A stretch of 64,000 nucleotides of DNA from Dysgonomonas sp. UBA7710 (lineage in GTDB: Bacteria > Bacteroidota > Bacteroidia > Bacteroidales > Dysgonomonadaceae). The stretch covers positions 82,405 to 146,404 of the forward strand of contig NZ_DLFW01000047.1 of assembly GCF_002482385.1 (NCBI RefSeq). Direction: 5' to 3'. The notes under the pieces are model-generated. The model saw only the letters and a list, made by a program, of their open reading frames with translations, was not told where the DNA came from and searched no databases. Of this stretch, positions 8,560 to 17,286 are shown in pieces (position 1 is the stretch's first letter; every line of letters starts with the position of its first letter). A program made the translations under genes and the position numbers.

Positions 8560-9519
8560 ATGAAAAAACTCATTTTAGCTTGCTTGTTATTATTTTCCAC
8601 CTGCTTTTATGCTCAGGAGAAAACCGAAATAACCGTCGACCGCAACGGAACCGGTGATTTCAGGAATATACAGGAAGCGATTAATTCTGTCCGCACAGCC
8701 GATCCCAGAGGAACAATAACTATATTCATCAAGAACGGAGTTTACAAAGAGAAGTTAATCGTTCCTCCGCATATCACCAATATACATTTAATCGGAGAAG
8801 ACAAGGATAGAACTGTTATCAACCATGACGATCATGCGAATATAAACAAGATGGGTACTTTCAAAACATATACTTTCCTACTGAGTGGGAATGATATTAC
8901 AGTGGAAAATCTCACAATAGAAAACTCTTCGGCAGAACTCGGACAGGCCGTTGCCCTGCACATCGAAGGCGACCGTGTAGTACTCCGCAATTGCCGTCTG
9001 CTCGGTCATCAGGATACGCTCTACGCGGGTAGAGACGGAGCAAGGCAATATTTTGAGAATTGCTACATCGAAGGTACTACCGATTTCATTTTCGGCCCGT
9101 CTACTGCCTGGTTCGAAAAGTGTACTATTCATTGCAAAAGGAACTCATATATTACAGCAGCCAATACACCGGAAAATATCAGATACGGATATATATTCAA
9201 CAATTGTACAATCACGATGGCCAACGACATTAACGCTGTCTATCTTGGCCGTCCCTGGAGGGCTTATTCCATGACTTTGTTTATGAACTGTACCCTTCCA
9301 AAAGGAATAAAGACGACCGGATGGGACAATTGGCGCAATGCTGACAATGAAAAGACAGTCCGCTATATGGAATATAACAACAAAGGCGAGGGAGCAAATA
9401 CATCAGGCCGTGTAAAATGGGCTAAAATATTATCTTCCGGCGAAGCAAAAGAATACACTATTGAAAATGTACTGAATGGCTGCGACAACTGGAATCCATT
9501 AACCAAAACATATCAGTAG
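8560..9519 (+). CDS. CE8 pectin methylesterase
   Basis: Removes methyl groups from the C6 carboxylates of homogalacturonan, making it a substrate for pectate lyase and polygalacturonase. A signal peptide (MKKLILACLLLFSTCFYAQ) directs export. The enzyme is a right-handed beta-helix with all family motifs: GQAVA with Q129 (oxyanion hole), GHQDTLY with Q151 and catalytic D152, GTTDFIFG with nucleophile D175, and LGRPWR with R231 and W233. The length of 319 residues is typical of a single-domain bacterial enzyme. The N-terminal phrase VDRNGTGDFRNIQEAINSV is the normal CE8 opening. It lies directly after the PL1 gene, which needs demethylated substrate. The following 340-nt gap contains repeats. 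Confidence 0.96.
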   Translation: MKKLILACLLLFSTCFYAQEKTEITVDRNGTGDFRNIQEAINSVRTADPRGTITIFIKNGVYKEKLIVPPHITNIHLIGEDKDRTVINHDDHANINKMGTFKTYTFLLSGNDITVENLTIENSSAELGQAVALHIEGDRVVLRNCRLLGHQDTLYAGRDGARQYFENCYIEGTTDFIFGPSTAWFEKCTIHCKRNSYITAANTPENIRYGYIFNNCTITMANDINAVYLGRPWRAYSMTLFMNCTLPKGIKTTGWDNWRNADNEKTVRYMEYNNKGEGANTSGRVKWAKILSSGEAKEYTIENVLNGCDNWNPLTKTYQ

Positions 9520-9615
9520 TTAAAGGACAGGTGTTACTTTATTCATATAACTTTATCTATATATAAGGATAACAAGCGTGTTATATTACAAAAGGTGACA
9601 GAATGAAAAACTTTG

Positions 9616-9836
9616 AAAAGGTTGTTACTTTTGTTACCTTTTAACAGTTACAAGTTACGAGTAAACAAGATACGAGATACGAGTTGTTTACTGCTAACTG
9701 TTGACTGTTAACTGTAAAGGTTGTTACCTTTGTTACCTTTTAACAAGTTACAAGTTACGAGTAAACAAGATACAAGATACAAGATACAAATTGTTGACTG
9801 TTCACTGTAAAAGGTGTAACCTTTGTTACCTTTTTT
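9616..9836 (+). repeat. Composite intergenic repeat, about 2.3 units of roughly 97 bp
   Basis: The 340-nt gap between CE8 and CE12 has no gene. It holds three starts of a compound unit at 9616, 9716 and 9809. Each unit has a GTTACCTTT direct repeat, then a heptamer series GTTACAA, GTTACGA, GTAAACAA, GATACGA, GATACGA (9647-9682), then ACTGTTA-like heptamers (9690-9717). The third unit stops after the GTTACCTTT module, 24 nt before the CE12 start. Related blocks in the opposite strand orientation lie at 16912-17228 and 38336-38790, between - strand genes. Confidence 0.85.
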
Positions 9837-9859
9837 GAATTGACATAATTAAAATAACC

Positions 9860-10639
9860 ATGAACAAGACATCTGTACTTCTGACAATTACACTTTGCCT
9901 GTTAAGCATTTCGGCGATTGCACAGAAGCGTATTTTTATGATCGGTGACTCCACTATGGCCGATAAAGTTTTATTTAAAACAGTTACCGACAGCATATCG
10001 AGTGATTCCATATGTGAACCTTTTCCTGAAAAGGGATGGGGACAACTTCTTCCGGCCTTTTTCAATGATAATGTTGAAATAAAGAATTATGCAAAAAACG
10101 GCCGTAGTTCGCGTTCTTTTATTGCCGAAGGCCTGTGGTGGCAAGTCATAGATAATATAAGTAAAGGAGATTATCTGATTATACAGTTCGGACATAATGA
10201 TGCTTCTATAGAGAAGAAAGAACGTTATACGACTCCGGAGGAATATGTGAAAAACTTTACAATGTTTGTAGAAAAAGCCAAAGCTAAAGGAGCAAAACCG
10301 ATCATCTGCACATCGGTGGTAAGACGAAGATTCGATAAGAGTGGAGCATTCCGGGATTCGCATGGTGAATATCTCGATTTAGCACGGGGTGTAGCCAAAA
10401 AGGAAAAGATACCGATGATAGATATGTATGAAAAGAGTAAAGCTTTAATCACCGGGTTAGGTGACGAAAGCTCCAGGCCATTATTTCTGCATTTGAAGCC
10501 GGGAGAAAACAGAAACTTCCCGAAAGGAAACACCGATAATACACACTTCAACGAAAAAGGAGCTACAGCAATGGCAGCCTTGTTTGTAGAAGGGCTTAAA
10601 GAACAAAATATAGAGGATTTAGTTAAAGAGTTAAAGTAA
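9860..10639 (+). CDS. CE12 rhamnogalacturonan/pectin acetylesterase (SGNH hydrolase)
   Basis: Removes O-acetyl groups from pectic galacturonate. A signal peptide ends near ISAIAQ (residue 22), so the enzyme is exported. SGNH/GDSL landmarks are intact: block I FMIGDSTM with nucleophile S31, block III FGHNDA, and block V DNTHFN with D226 and H229. The length of 259 residues fits a single-domain CE12 protein. Its TAA stop overlaps the ATG of the GH43 gene by one base (TAATG), which indicates translational coupling. Three CE12 domains occur in this window; this one belongs to the homogalacturonan operon, so acetylated homogalacturonan is the likely target, but the exact substrate is not shown by the sequence. 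Confidence 0.92.
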   Translation: MNKTSVLLTITLCLLSISAIAQKRIFMIGDSTMADKVLFKTVTDSISSDSICEPFPEKGWGQLLPAFFNDNVEIKNYAKNGRSSRSFIAEGLWWQVIDNISKGDYLIIQFGHNDASIEKKERYTTPEEYVKNFTMFVEKAKAKGAKPIICTSVVRRRFDKSGAFRDSHGEYLDLARGVAKKEKIPMIDMYEKSKALITGLGDESSRPLFLHLKPGENRNFPKGNTDNTHFNEKGATAMAALFVEGLKEQNIEDLVKELK

Positions 10640-12270
10640 TGAATGTAACAAAAAAAACGATTATAGGCTTTTTGTTTTGCATTATACCTCTTGGTATTTC
10701 GGCGCAAGACTATGTATCTAAGGTATGGATATCTGACTTAGGAAATGGTAACTACAAGAATCCGGTTTTATATGCTGATTATTCCGATCCCGACGCCTGC
10801 CGTGTAGGAGATGATTATTATATGACTGCCTCCAGCTTCAACTGTATACCGGGGCTACCGGTTCTGCATTCAAAAGATTTGGTAAACTGGACTATTATCG
10901 GTTATGCTATAAATAAGATGCCCAAAGATGCTTCGTTCGGAAAAGGCGTGAATCATGGAGGTAGTGTATGGGCTCCGGCTATCCGCTATCATAAAGGCGA
11001 ATTTTATATTTACTACGGCGATCCCGATTTAGGGATATTTATGACTAAAGCCAAAGACCCGGCAGGAGAATGGGAACCATTAACATTAGTAAAAGAAGGT
11101 AAAGGATTAATCGACGCCTGTCCTCTATTCGACGATGACGGACAAGTATATCTGGCGCATGCCTATGCAGGAAGCCGCGCAGGAATAAAGAGCCTGCTGG
11201 CCGTTACCCGCCTGACACCCGACGGCAAAAAGGCAGTAGGTGAATCGAAGATAATATATGACGGACACGATATAGACCCCACAATAGAAGGCCCTAAGTT
11301 CTATAAAAGGAATGGCTATTATTATATATTCGCCCCTGCGGGGGGTGTTGCTACCGGATGGCAATTAGCCATGCGTTCGGGAGATATATTCGGCCCATAT
11401 GAAAGAAAGGTAGTAATGGATCAGGGTAAAACTGTAATAAACGGACCGCATCAGGGTGCATGGATAGACACGAAAACAGGCGAAGACTGGTTCCTTCATT
11501 TTCAGGATGTAGGAGCATTCGGACGCGTTATGCATCTGCAACCGATGATATGGAAAAATGACTGGCCTGTAATTGGCGAAGATAAGGATGGCGACGGCTG
11601 CGGCAACCCGGTACTGACTTATAAAAAGCCAAATGTAGGACAAGCATATCCGGTTGCCACTCCTCCCGAGAGCGATGAATTTAACTCAAACACACTAGGC
11701 TTACAATGGCAATGGCATGCCAACCCTCAGTCATGGTGGTATTTCACCAATCAGGAAAAAGGCTGTCTTAGCCTGTATTCGGTTCCGGTAGCTGATGACT
11801 ATAAGAGCCTGTGGGATGTGCCGAACCTGCTGTTGCAAAAAACACCAGCTCCTGCTTTTATTGCAACGATGAAACTTACATTCAGGCCAGATGCACGCTT
11901 CTATGGCGAACGTACAGGACTGGTAGTGATGGGAATAGATTATGGACTACTCTCCTTTGAGAACACAGAAAATGGCTTCATCCTATCGCAGAATGAATGC
12001 ATAAATGCTGAGAAAGGGAATAAAGAGGTTGTCAATGAGTCCATTACGATGAAAGATTCTACAATATACCTGAGAGTGAAGGTCGTAGCCGATGCTACCT
12101 GCATCTTTAGCTACAGTACCGATAACAAGAGATATACAGACTTGGGTAAAAGCTTTAAAGCAAAAGAAGGTAAATGGATTGGATCAAAAATCGGTACATT
12201 CTGTACACGCCCTGTTCTAAAGAATGATGGAGGGCGTGTCGATATAGATTGGTTCAGGATTACTGAATAA
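10639..12270 (+). CDS. GH43 glycoside hydrolase with C-terminal beta-sandwich domain
   Basis: An exported five-bladed beta-propeller glycosidase of GH43, probably acting on xylose or arabinose side chains of pectin. A signal peptide ends near IPLGISAQ. The opening YADYSDPDACRVGDDYYMTASS carries the general base D50. LIDACP gives D159 (pKa modulator), and TIEGPKFYKRNGYYYIF gives the general acid E217. From about residue 335 (ESDEFNSNTLGLQWQW) a concanavalin-like or DUF1349-type sandwich follows, as in many xylosidase/arabinofuranosidase members. The length of 543 residues fits this two-domain layout. A xylogalacturonan-directed beta-xylosidase would suit the operon, but alpha-L-arabinofuranosidase is equally possible. 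It is the last gene of the + operon. Confidence 0.9.
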   Translation: MNVTKKTIIGFLFCIIPLGISAQDYVSKVWISDLGNGNYKNPVLYADYSDPDACRVGDDYYMTASSFNCIPGLPVLHSKDLVNWTIIGYAINKMPKDASFGKGVNHGGSVWAPAIRYHKGEFYIYYGDPDLGIFMTKAKDPAGEWEPLTLVKEGKGLIDACPLFDDDGQVYLAHAYAGSRAGIKSLLAVTRLTPDGKKAVGESKIIYDGHDIDPTIEGPKFYKRNGYYYIFAPAGGVATGWQLAMRSGDIFGPYERKVVMDQGKTVINGPHQGAWIDTKTGEDWFLHFQDVGAFGRVMHLQPMIWKNDWPVIGEDKDGDGCGNPVLTYKKPNVGQAYPVATPPESDEFNSNTLGLQWQWHANPQSWWYFTNQEKGCLSLYSVPVADDYKSLWDVPNLLLQKTPAPAFIATMKLTFRPDARFYGERTGLVVMGIDYGLLSFENTENGFILSQNECINAEKGNKEVVNESITMKDSTIYLRVKVVADATCIFSYSTDNKRYTDLGKSFKAKEGKWIGSKIGTFCTRPVLKNDGGRVDIDWFRITE

Positions 12271-12305
12271 ATGTTCTTTAGTTCAGATTGTTTTTAGGTT
12301 TTATT

Positions 12306-12344
12306 GGGAGGTGGAGGCAACTACTACTCATTGCCTCTCCCTCC
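12306..12344. terminator. Hairpin between convergent operons (probable bidirectional terminator)
   Basis: Arms GGAGGTGGAGGCAA (12307-12320) and TTGCCTCTCCCTCC (12331-12344) pair with one two-base mismatch around a 10-nt loop. It lies between the 3' end of the + strand GH43 gene (12270) and the 3' end of the - strand GH28 gene (12360), the expected place for a shared terminator. The flanking T-run on the + side is weak. Confidence 0.6.
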
Positions 12345-12359
12345 TTGTATAAATGGCTT

Positions 12360-13850
12360 TTAAAACTCTGATATCTCACTCAATTCGGTCTTGAATCCCT
12401 TTACATCCGATAATACATACGGCTCTACACCTTTGGCTACTTTAGCCCGGTAGTTAACCAAACGGCAACCATCCACATCTTTCATCCAAATGGAAGGACG
12501 GTAATCCGGCGTCATAAGATCTACCTGCACATTATTGAGTTCTATATTACGTGCATGGCGGATAAAGAAGCCCGACGCAGGTATGGTTCCGAACATCCAG
12601 GGTTCAGGATATAAGCCCTCGTTTTCGGGAGGAGTAAGCTTCGCATCCTCCGCCGTGCCGCCACCCTTATATAATATGCGGATATCCGACAGGGTCACAT
12701 CTTCGATATGATAATCAGGCACACCGCTAATAATAGAGGCATAGCGCGAATCGGCATTATAGACATTGACATTACTGATCGTTATCCTCGACATGCGCCC
12801 CATAGGAGTACCTTTCGGACTTCTCATACGCGAGCCCAGACGAAGAAAGATAGGAGCGTTCACTATATCCCGCATTGTAATATTGCTGATAACGATATCC
12901 TCCAGAAAGCCTCCGTCCACTGTTTCGAGGGCAAGACCACGGCAACGTTCGAATACACAATTGGATATGCTGATATTCCTGAATCCCCCACTCGACTCGG
13001 TGCCCAATTTTATACGTCCGGTTACATACCCCTGATCCGGGGCTTGTGGCTCATCCCGCCGGAATGTACCGTCTATTAGCGAACCCTTGTCGTATCCGCT
13101 TACATAGCAATTAGTTATGGTTATATTCTCCGTATCCCGGAAAAATCCTAAGCCATAGCTGCTTTTCAGTACGATAGCGTCATCCCACGGTGAATTTACC
13201 GAACAATCCGATATACGGACATTGCGGCAGCAATCTATATCGAAGCCATCCCTGTTTGTATCCACTTTTACATTGTGGATGGTCATATTATCCACGCCTG
13301 TAGCCAATAGCGCAAAATGTCCGCAGTTGACCATCGTCACGTCTTTAAGGATTACATTGCGGCATAGTTTCAAGCTCAACGCCTTATTCCCCACTCCGGG
13401 CAGCCGGCTTTCTTCGCGGGTAAGCCCGCGTCCGTCTATCATACCCTGACCGCAAACTGTTATGTTCCCGAGTTCTATCCCCCATATCAGGCTATTCTTC
13501 CAATGACTATGGCCGAAATCCTGAAAGCGGTTATGTTCATTATCCTCTGCGAGATCGTATCCTGATGCTTCTCCGGGATAAGCGGCCAATAATACAGACC
13601 CGGCATCCAGATAAAGCGTTATATTACTTTGCAGACGAACTGAATAACTCAGGTATGTACCTGCCGGAAAGAATATTGTTCCTCCCCCGTTCCTTGCGGC
13701 ATCTTCAATAACCCGGTTTATAGCCGGCGAATCTATTTGTATGCCATCGCCCTTTGCCCCGTAATCTTTTACATTATAAAAAACGGATGCATTCAAATTC
13801 AAATAACTGAAAATCAACAATATAAAAAATACATATTTCATAATATTCAT
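12360..13850 (-). CDS. GH28-family glycosidase, divergent active site
   Basis: An exported right-handed beta-helix of GH28, last gene of the rhamnogalacturonan-I operon. The signal peptide is near residues 1-21; ATG 13850 and ATG 13841 are both possible starts, and 13850 gives a 4-nt ATGA overlap with the upstream gene. The helix opens with YNVKDYGAKGDGIQIDSPA. The first two acidic pairs are kept (NRDGFDID with D201/D204, and PWDDAIVLKSS with D223/D224). The usual GHG is absent: the matching stretch is GRIKLGTESSGG. The RIK motif is also changed (GLALETVDGG). Loss of that histidine is known for rhamnogalacturonan-type GH28 enzymes, so action on a RG-I backbone or terminal sugar is more likely than polygalacturonase activity. 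Confidence 0.88.
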   Translation of the reverse strand: MNIMKYVFFILLIFSYLNLNASVFYNVKDYGAKGDGIQIDSPAINRVIEDAARNGGGTIFFPAGTYLSYSVRLQSNITLYLDAGSVLLAAYPGEASGYDLAEDNEHNRFQDFGHSHWKNSLIWGIELGNITVCGQGMIDGRGLTREESRLPGVGNKALSLKLCRNVILKDVTMVNCGHFALLATGVDNMTIHNVKVDTNRDGFDIDCCRNVRISDCSVNSPWDDAIVLKSSYGLGFFRDTENITITNCYVSGYDKGSLIDGTFRRDEPQAPDQGYVTGRIKLGTESSGGFRNISISNCVFERCRGLALETVDGGFLEDIVISNITMRDIVNAPIFLRLGSRMRSPKGTPMGRMSRITISNVNVYNADSRYASIISGVPDYHIEDVTLSDIRILYKGGGTAEDAKLTPPENEGLYPEPWMFGTIPASGFFIRHARNIELNNVQVDLMTPDYRPSIWMKDVDGCRLVNYRAKVAKGVEPYVLSDVKGFKTELSEISEF

Positions 13851-14671
13851 TCTAACGGCATTAAACGGAATGTCCGCAATTCGGAAGCATTCCCGTACAT
13901 TGTATGATGTCTCGATAGATTCCAGAATCCATCTTTCTCTTTTCCCTGACTATTATCATAATCAATAACAGCCCAGCAAAGGCCGATCAGTTTATCCTCC
14001 CACAATTCGGAAGCGACCGAATGATCCACTCCTTTGGGTGAAGCATAATCGAACGGAGTTATATAAAACTCAAGTATAAGCTTACCGCTTTCGCCCTCTT
14101 TGAAATTATAGTTGTATGCATAACCGGAATAAGGTTTCTCCCTGAGCCACTGCTGTGGGCCCCAATACATACACCAATCACCATTTTTGGCCGGGGTGTA
14201 TATATGATAATTCTGAGCATGCCGCCCGTGAAACAACAGCCAGGCATCTTCTTTACTTACATCCCGGAACGGATAAAACTTATCGATAAAGGGACCACCC
14301 GACCGGTCGCCGTCTATTACAACTTCAAATATATCGACCATAAGATCGTCACGCATAAAAGACCAGTAATCATCATAAACTTCGTAGAGAAAGTATAGCC
14401 TGTTCTGACCCTGCACCCATCCTACTTTCACTTTTATATCCAGATTCGCCTTATCAGGCCGGCTGTGCTTCCCTTCGTCCTCGGTCATAGATTCCATGCC
14501 TATAGTATAGCTATCGGGCACAATATCCCAGTCATCGGTGTTTCCGTCTATCCGTGGAATTTTGTCTGACGGGAAACAAAATACACTGAACACCGTATCG
14601 GTCTGCCCCCATAGAGGACTGATAAACACATATTGTATGAAGAGTATAAATACAGCAATACTCTTTTTCAT
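13847..14671 (-). CDS. Exported CBM9-like (DOMON-type) carbohydrate-binding protein
   Basis: A stand-alone protein of about 274 residues with a signal peptide (MKKSIAVFILFIQYVFISPLWG). The mature part reads IPRIDGNTDDWDIVPD near its start, then aromatic-rich beta-strands such as RLYFLYEVYDDYWSF, with IFEVVIDGDRSGG. The IDG-x-x-x-DW opening is the usual start of CBM9-like beta-sandwich domains. No catalytic motif is recognised. I chose ATG 14671, one base after the stop of the upstream GH28 gene; a GTG at 14680 would overlap that gene. The 3' end overlaps the next GH28 by 4 nt. Being translationally coupled between two GH28 genes suggests it works with them, perhaps as a binding partner. An uncharacterised enzyme is an alternative. 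Confidence 0.75.
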   Translation of the reverse strand: MKKSIAVFILFIQYVFISPLWGQTDTVFSVFCFPSDKIPRIDGNTDDWDIVPDSYTIGMESMTEDEGKHSRPDKANLDIKVKVGWVQGQNRLYFLYEVYDDYWSFMRDDLMVDIFEVVIDGDRSGGPFIDKFYPFRDVSKEDAWLLFHGRHAQNYHIYTPAKNGDWCMYWGPQQWLREKPYSGYAYNYNFKEGESGKLILEFYITPFDYASPKGVDHSVASELWEDKLIGLCWAVIDYDNSQGKEKDGFWNLSRHHTMYGNASELRTFRLMPLE

Positions 14672-14672
14672 A

Positions 14673-16823
14673 TCATTCACTAATTATACCGGCCGTCTCT
14701 TTCCGGAAGAGTGCGGGCAACATATAATGATTATAATCAGCCTTTTCGTTTTGCCTGTATATACAGAAATACTCCTTCTGTCCGCTTTTCAGAGGCAAAA
14801 CAGCCGCTAAAGCCGGAGCATCCGTCTTTTTCCCCGATTCGAAGAAAGAGAGTGGAGACTGTTGCATATAGGCATCCGACAAACGGATTTCGGAAGAAAC
14901 CGGCATGACAGCATTGATCGTTTTCAACTTCATACTTTGCCCATAATACAAAGTAAAGGCTGTGCACTCCACACTGAACACATTATACTTACAGTAAACC
15001 GGCCTTAAACTACCATTACCTGTCTTTTCCAATACTTCTCCATAAGCTCCTCCGTACGACCAGAACAGGAAAATATCATCCGGTATTTTTACAGCGGAGA
15101 CCTCTATGATAAGTCCGTTCGAAGAACTCAACGCGACCGCATTTACAGTAATTTCTCCTCCTTTCAATACCGGATCGGAAAGCCTGTATGTCAATTGCCT
15201 GCCGGACTGCTTTACATTTTTTACTTTGAAATCTCCCAGCCATATACTGCTCTGCCCTTGTACAATCCCGAACTTTAAATTTCCCGCCATTTCGGGTAAA
15301 AGGAAGGAAAATTCGGGATGTGCGGCGCCTTTTATTTTCGCCTCTTTATTTACTCCATTCAAGGTATAAGGAAAATCCGTTTCTATAGCCACAACACCTG
15401 ACGGGAAATGAACATTTTCACTATTTTTGATTATAACAGGCTCCCGGTTCTTTGCTTTTATATTTATATTGTCAAATTTCCAGTCTCTTGCATATCTGAC
15501 ATCGCCTATCCTGTCTACATTGGCATCTATATCACTGAAGTTGAAATTCTTCATCAGAGAAGTCTCACTCCCTTCCACACTCATAAACGTTTTCGAATTC
15601 CGTACCTTAAAACCGGATAGATATATATCTTTGAAGTAGGGCATCCCTTTGTCCGGTTCCACTTCTTCAAGCATTTTCCTCCAGTGTTCAGGTATTTCTT
15701 TGTTTGCATATTCTTTGGGCAAAGTAGAATAACTATATGATGGATTCCAGTTCATTGTCGCTTCAAACACCGTTCTCACATTATCCATTTCTACATTCCT
15801 TATATAGATATGCTCGGTAGTGCCACCCCTGTTCATCGCTGATTTAAGGCGGATACCTACCGTTGTCCCCTTCGCTTTCAAGCCTTCGGCAAGCACGTGA
15901 CGGATACCGCCCGAAGTCTCACTGCCGCATGTCAGTAATCCTCCGCCTGCACGCGATATACAATTGCGTATCACGATATATTCGGTAGGACGGTTTACCC
16001 GTAGACCATCGGCATCACGCCCCGATTTGAGACAAAAATTATCATCATTACAATCTATATCGCAGTTTTCTACTAATATATAGGATGATGAATCTATATC
16101 CACCCCATCCGTACTCGGCCCATGCCCTCCCACGTTGTTTTGGATAATAACCCCGTCTACAGTGCAATAAGACGAATAGAGAATCTGTATAGTCCAGAAT
16201 CCCGCCTGACGAAAAGTAAGTCCCTTTACCGTTACATCCGACGATTCGGAAACCAAAAGTGTACGCGGACGTTTACAATCGTAATCCACAATCCACCTTA
16301 ACCCCTTAGCTTCGTAATCCTTACGCATCGACCAGTAGGAATCCCAAAATACTTTACCTTGTGCATGTACCACACCTTCTCCGCTCACCATCACGTTTTT
16401 TTGTCCCAGAATATTTATTAACGCCGATGGCCACTGCATCTCTATCCCCGCAACCCGTGTATCCATCTCGGGATAATCTTTCAGATCGGTACTGCCGAGT
16501 AGAGTGGTACGCTTAGGAATAATAAAATGAACTCCTTCTTTCAGATAAACAGAGCCTGTAAGATATTTTCCCGGAGAAAAGGTAACAGTTCCGCCACCAT
16601 TTCCGGCACATTCGTCGATGGCCTTCTGAATAGCTTTTGTATTCATTGCAATACCATCGCCCACCGCACCATAGTCGGTTACATTATACGACCTGTTATT
16701 TTTCGGTAAATTTCTCGCACCCGTTTTCCCTACCCAGTTCAATTCGGGGATACGGCTCGCATAAGTCATGCAAGTCACATATAAACAGATTATTAAAATA
16801 AAAAAACGGATACTATTTATCAT
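14673..16823 (-). CDS. GH28-family glycosidase with long C-terminal extension, divergent active site
   Basis: An exported GH28 enzyme of 716 residues; the extra 250 or so residues after the helix look like beta-sandwich sequence and are not assigned. I chose ATG 16823 (MINSIRFFILIICLYV, a signal peptide); the longer open frame upstream is translation of an intergenic palindrome. The helix begins SYNVTDYGAVGDGIAMNT. Acidic residues are kept: TDGVDID with D239/D242 and NDDNFCLKSG with D260/D261. Where polygalacturonases have GHG, this protein has AGGGLLTCGSETSGG, so the histidine is replaced by glycine as in known rhamnogalacturonan hydrolases. IRLK is intact. Its place in an operon with PL11 and CE12 supports RG-I backbone cleavage. 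It shares operon position with another divergent GH28 downstream. Confidence 0.88.
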   Translation of the reverse strand: MINSIRFFILIICLYVTCMTYASRIPELNWVGKTGARNLPKNNRSYNVTDYGAVGDGIAMNTKAIQKAIDECAGNGGGTVTFSPGKYLTGSVYLKEGVHFIIPKRTTLLGSTDLKDYPEMDTRVAGIEMQWPSALINILGQKNVMVSGEGVVHAQGKVFWDSYWSMRKDYEAKGLRWIVDYDCKRPRTLLVSESSDVTVKGLTFRQAGFWTIQILYSSYCTVDGVIIQNNVGGHGPSTDGVDIDSSSYILVENCDIDCNDDNFCLKSGRDADGLRVNRPTEYIVIRNCISRAGGGLLTCGSETSGGIRHVLAEGLKAKGTTVGIRLKSAMNRGGTTEHIYIRNVEMDNVRTVFEATMNWNPSYSYSTLPKEYANKEIPEHWRKMLEEVEPDKGMPYFKDIYLSGFKVRNSKTFMSVEGSETSLMKNFNFSDIDANVDRIGDVRYARDWKFDNINIKAKNREPVIIKNSENVHFPSGVVAIETDFPYTLNGVNKEAKIKGAAHPEFSFLLPEMAGNLKFGIVQGQSSIWLGDFKVKNVKQSGRQLTYRLSDPVLKGGEITVNAVALSSSNGLIIEVSAVKIPDDIFLFWSYGGAYGEVLEKTGNGSLRPVYCKYNVFSVECTAFTLYYGQSMKLKTINAVMPVSSEIRLSDAYMQQSPLSFFESGKKTDAPALAAVLPLKSGQKEYFCIYRQNEKADYNHYMLPALFRKETAGIISE

Positions 16824-16838
16824 AATTATATTTATTAG

Positions 16839-16859
16839 CCCCCTAGCCCCCATAGGGGG
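16839..16859. repeat. CCCCCTA/TAGGGGG palindrome
   Basis: CCCCCTA (16839-16845) and TAGGGGG (16853-16859) flank GCCCCCA. The palindrome sits 15 nt upstream of the GH28 start codon and would lie in its 5' leader. Similar C-run/G-run palindromes recur between genes in many Bacteroidota genomes. When translated it yields the spurious leader peptide VPPMGARGLIN. Confidence 0.7.
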
Positions 16860-16911
16860 AACTTTTAATACAGCTGTATTCTCTTTGTGGCTTCCCAAAA
16901 GGAGCAGCGCT

Positions 16912-17228
16912 AAAAAGGTAACACATGTAACAACTTTTACAGTGAACAGTTAACAACTCGTAAGATGTAAAAAACCTTTGCGCCTTTACCTCTTTGCGTG
17001 AAACAAAATAAACAGGCTGCCTTTTCCGTAACTTGTAACTGCCCTAGGGCGAAGTAACTCGTAACTTGTTAAAAAGTAACAAAGGTAACAACCTTTACAG
17101 TTAACAGTGAACAGTCATCAGTTAACAACTTGTATCTCGTATCTTGTTTACTCGTAACTCGTAACTTGTAACTGTTAAAAGGTAACAAAGGTAACACATA
17201 TTACATATTTTAAAACCTGTAACCTTTC
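16912..17228 (-). repeat. Composite intergenic repeat block (same family as 9616-9836)
   Basis: The 463-nt gap 16824-17286 between GH105 and GH28 holds no gene. Read on the - strand it contains GTTACCTTTGTTACC modules (near 17175-17193 and 17075-17090), the heptamer series with TTACGAG and GATACGAG (17130-17175), ACTGTTA heptamers (17095-17125), and a second module whose + strand form is the 32-nt CTTTGCG-type segment at 16973-17004. A variant GTAACACATGTAAC lies at 16918-16931 (+ strand reading). Orientation relative to transcription matches the block at 9616-9836. Confidence 0.85.
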
Positions 17229-17286
17229 ACTCATTATCAACACTTTGACAACACTGTATAGATAAAATTGTTACTTTCCGATCACA

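Noticed and set aside
9601..9840. Regular repeats that could suggest a CRISPR array
   Set aside because: Units are tandem 7-9 nt motifs with no unique spacers of uniform length, and there are no cas genes in the window.
15106..15369. 87-residue + strand frame inside the GH28 gene
   Set aside because: Antisense shadow of a well-supported gene; no independent evidence.
16824..16898. Upstream extension of the GH28 gene (25 residues before ATG 16823)
   Set aside because: It is encoded by the C-run palindrome and would place the signal peptide internally.
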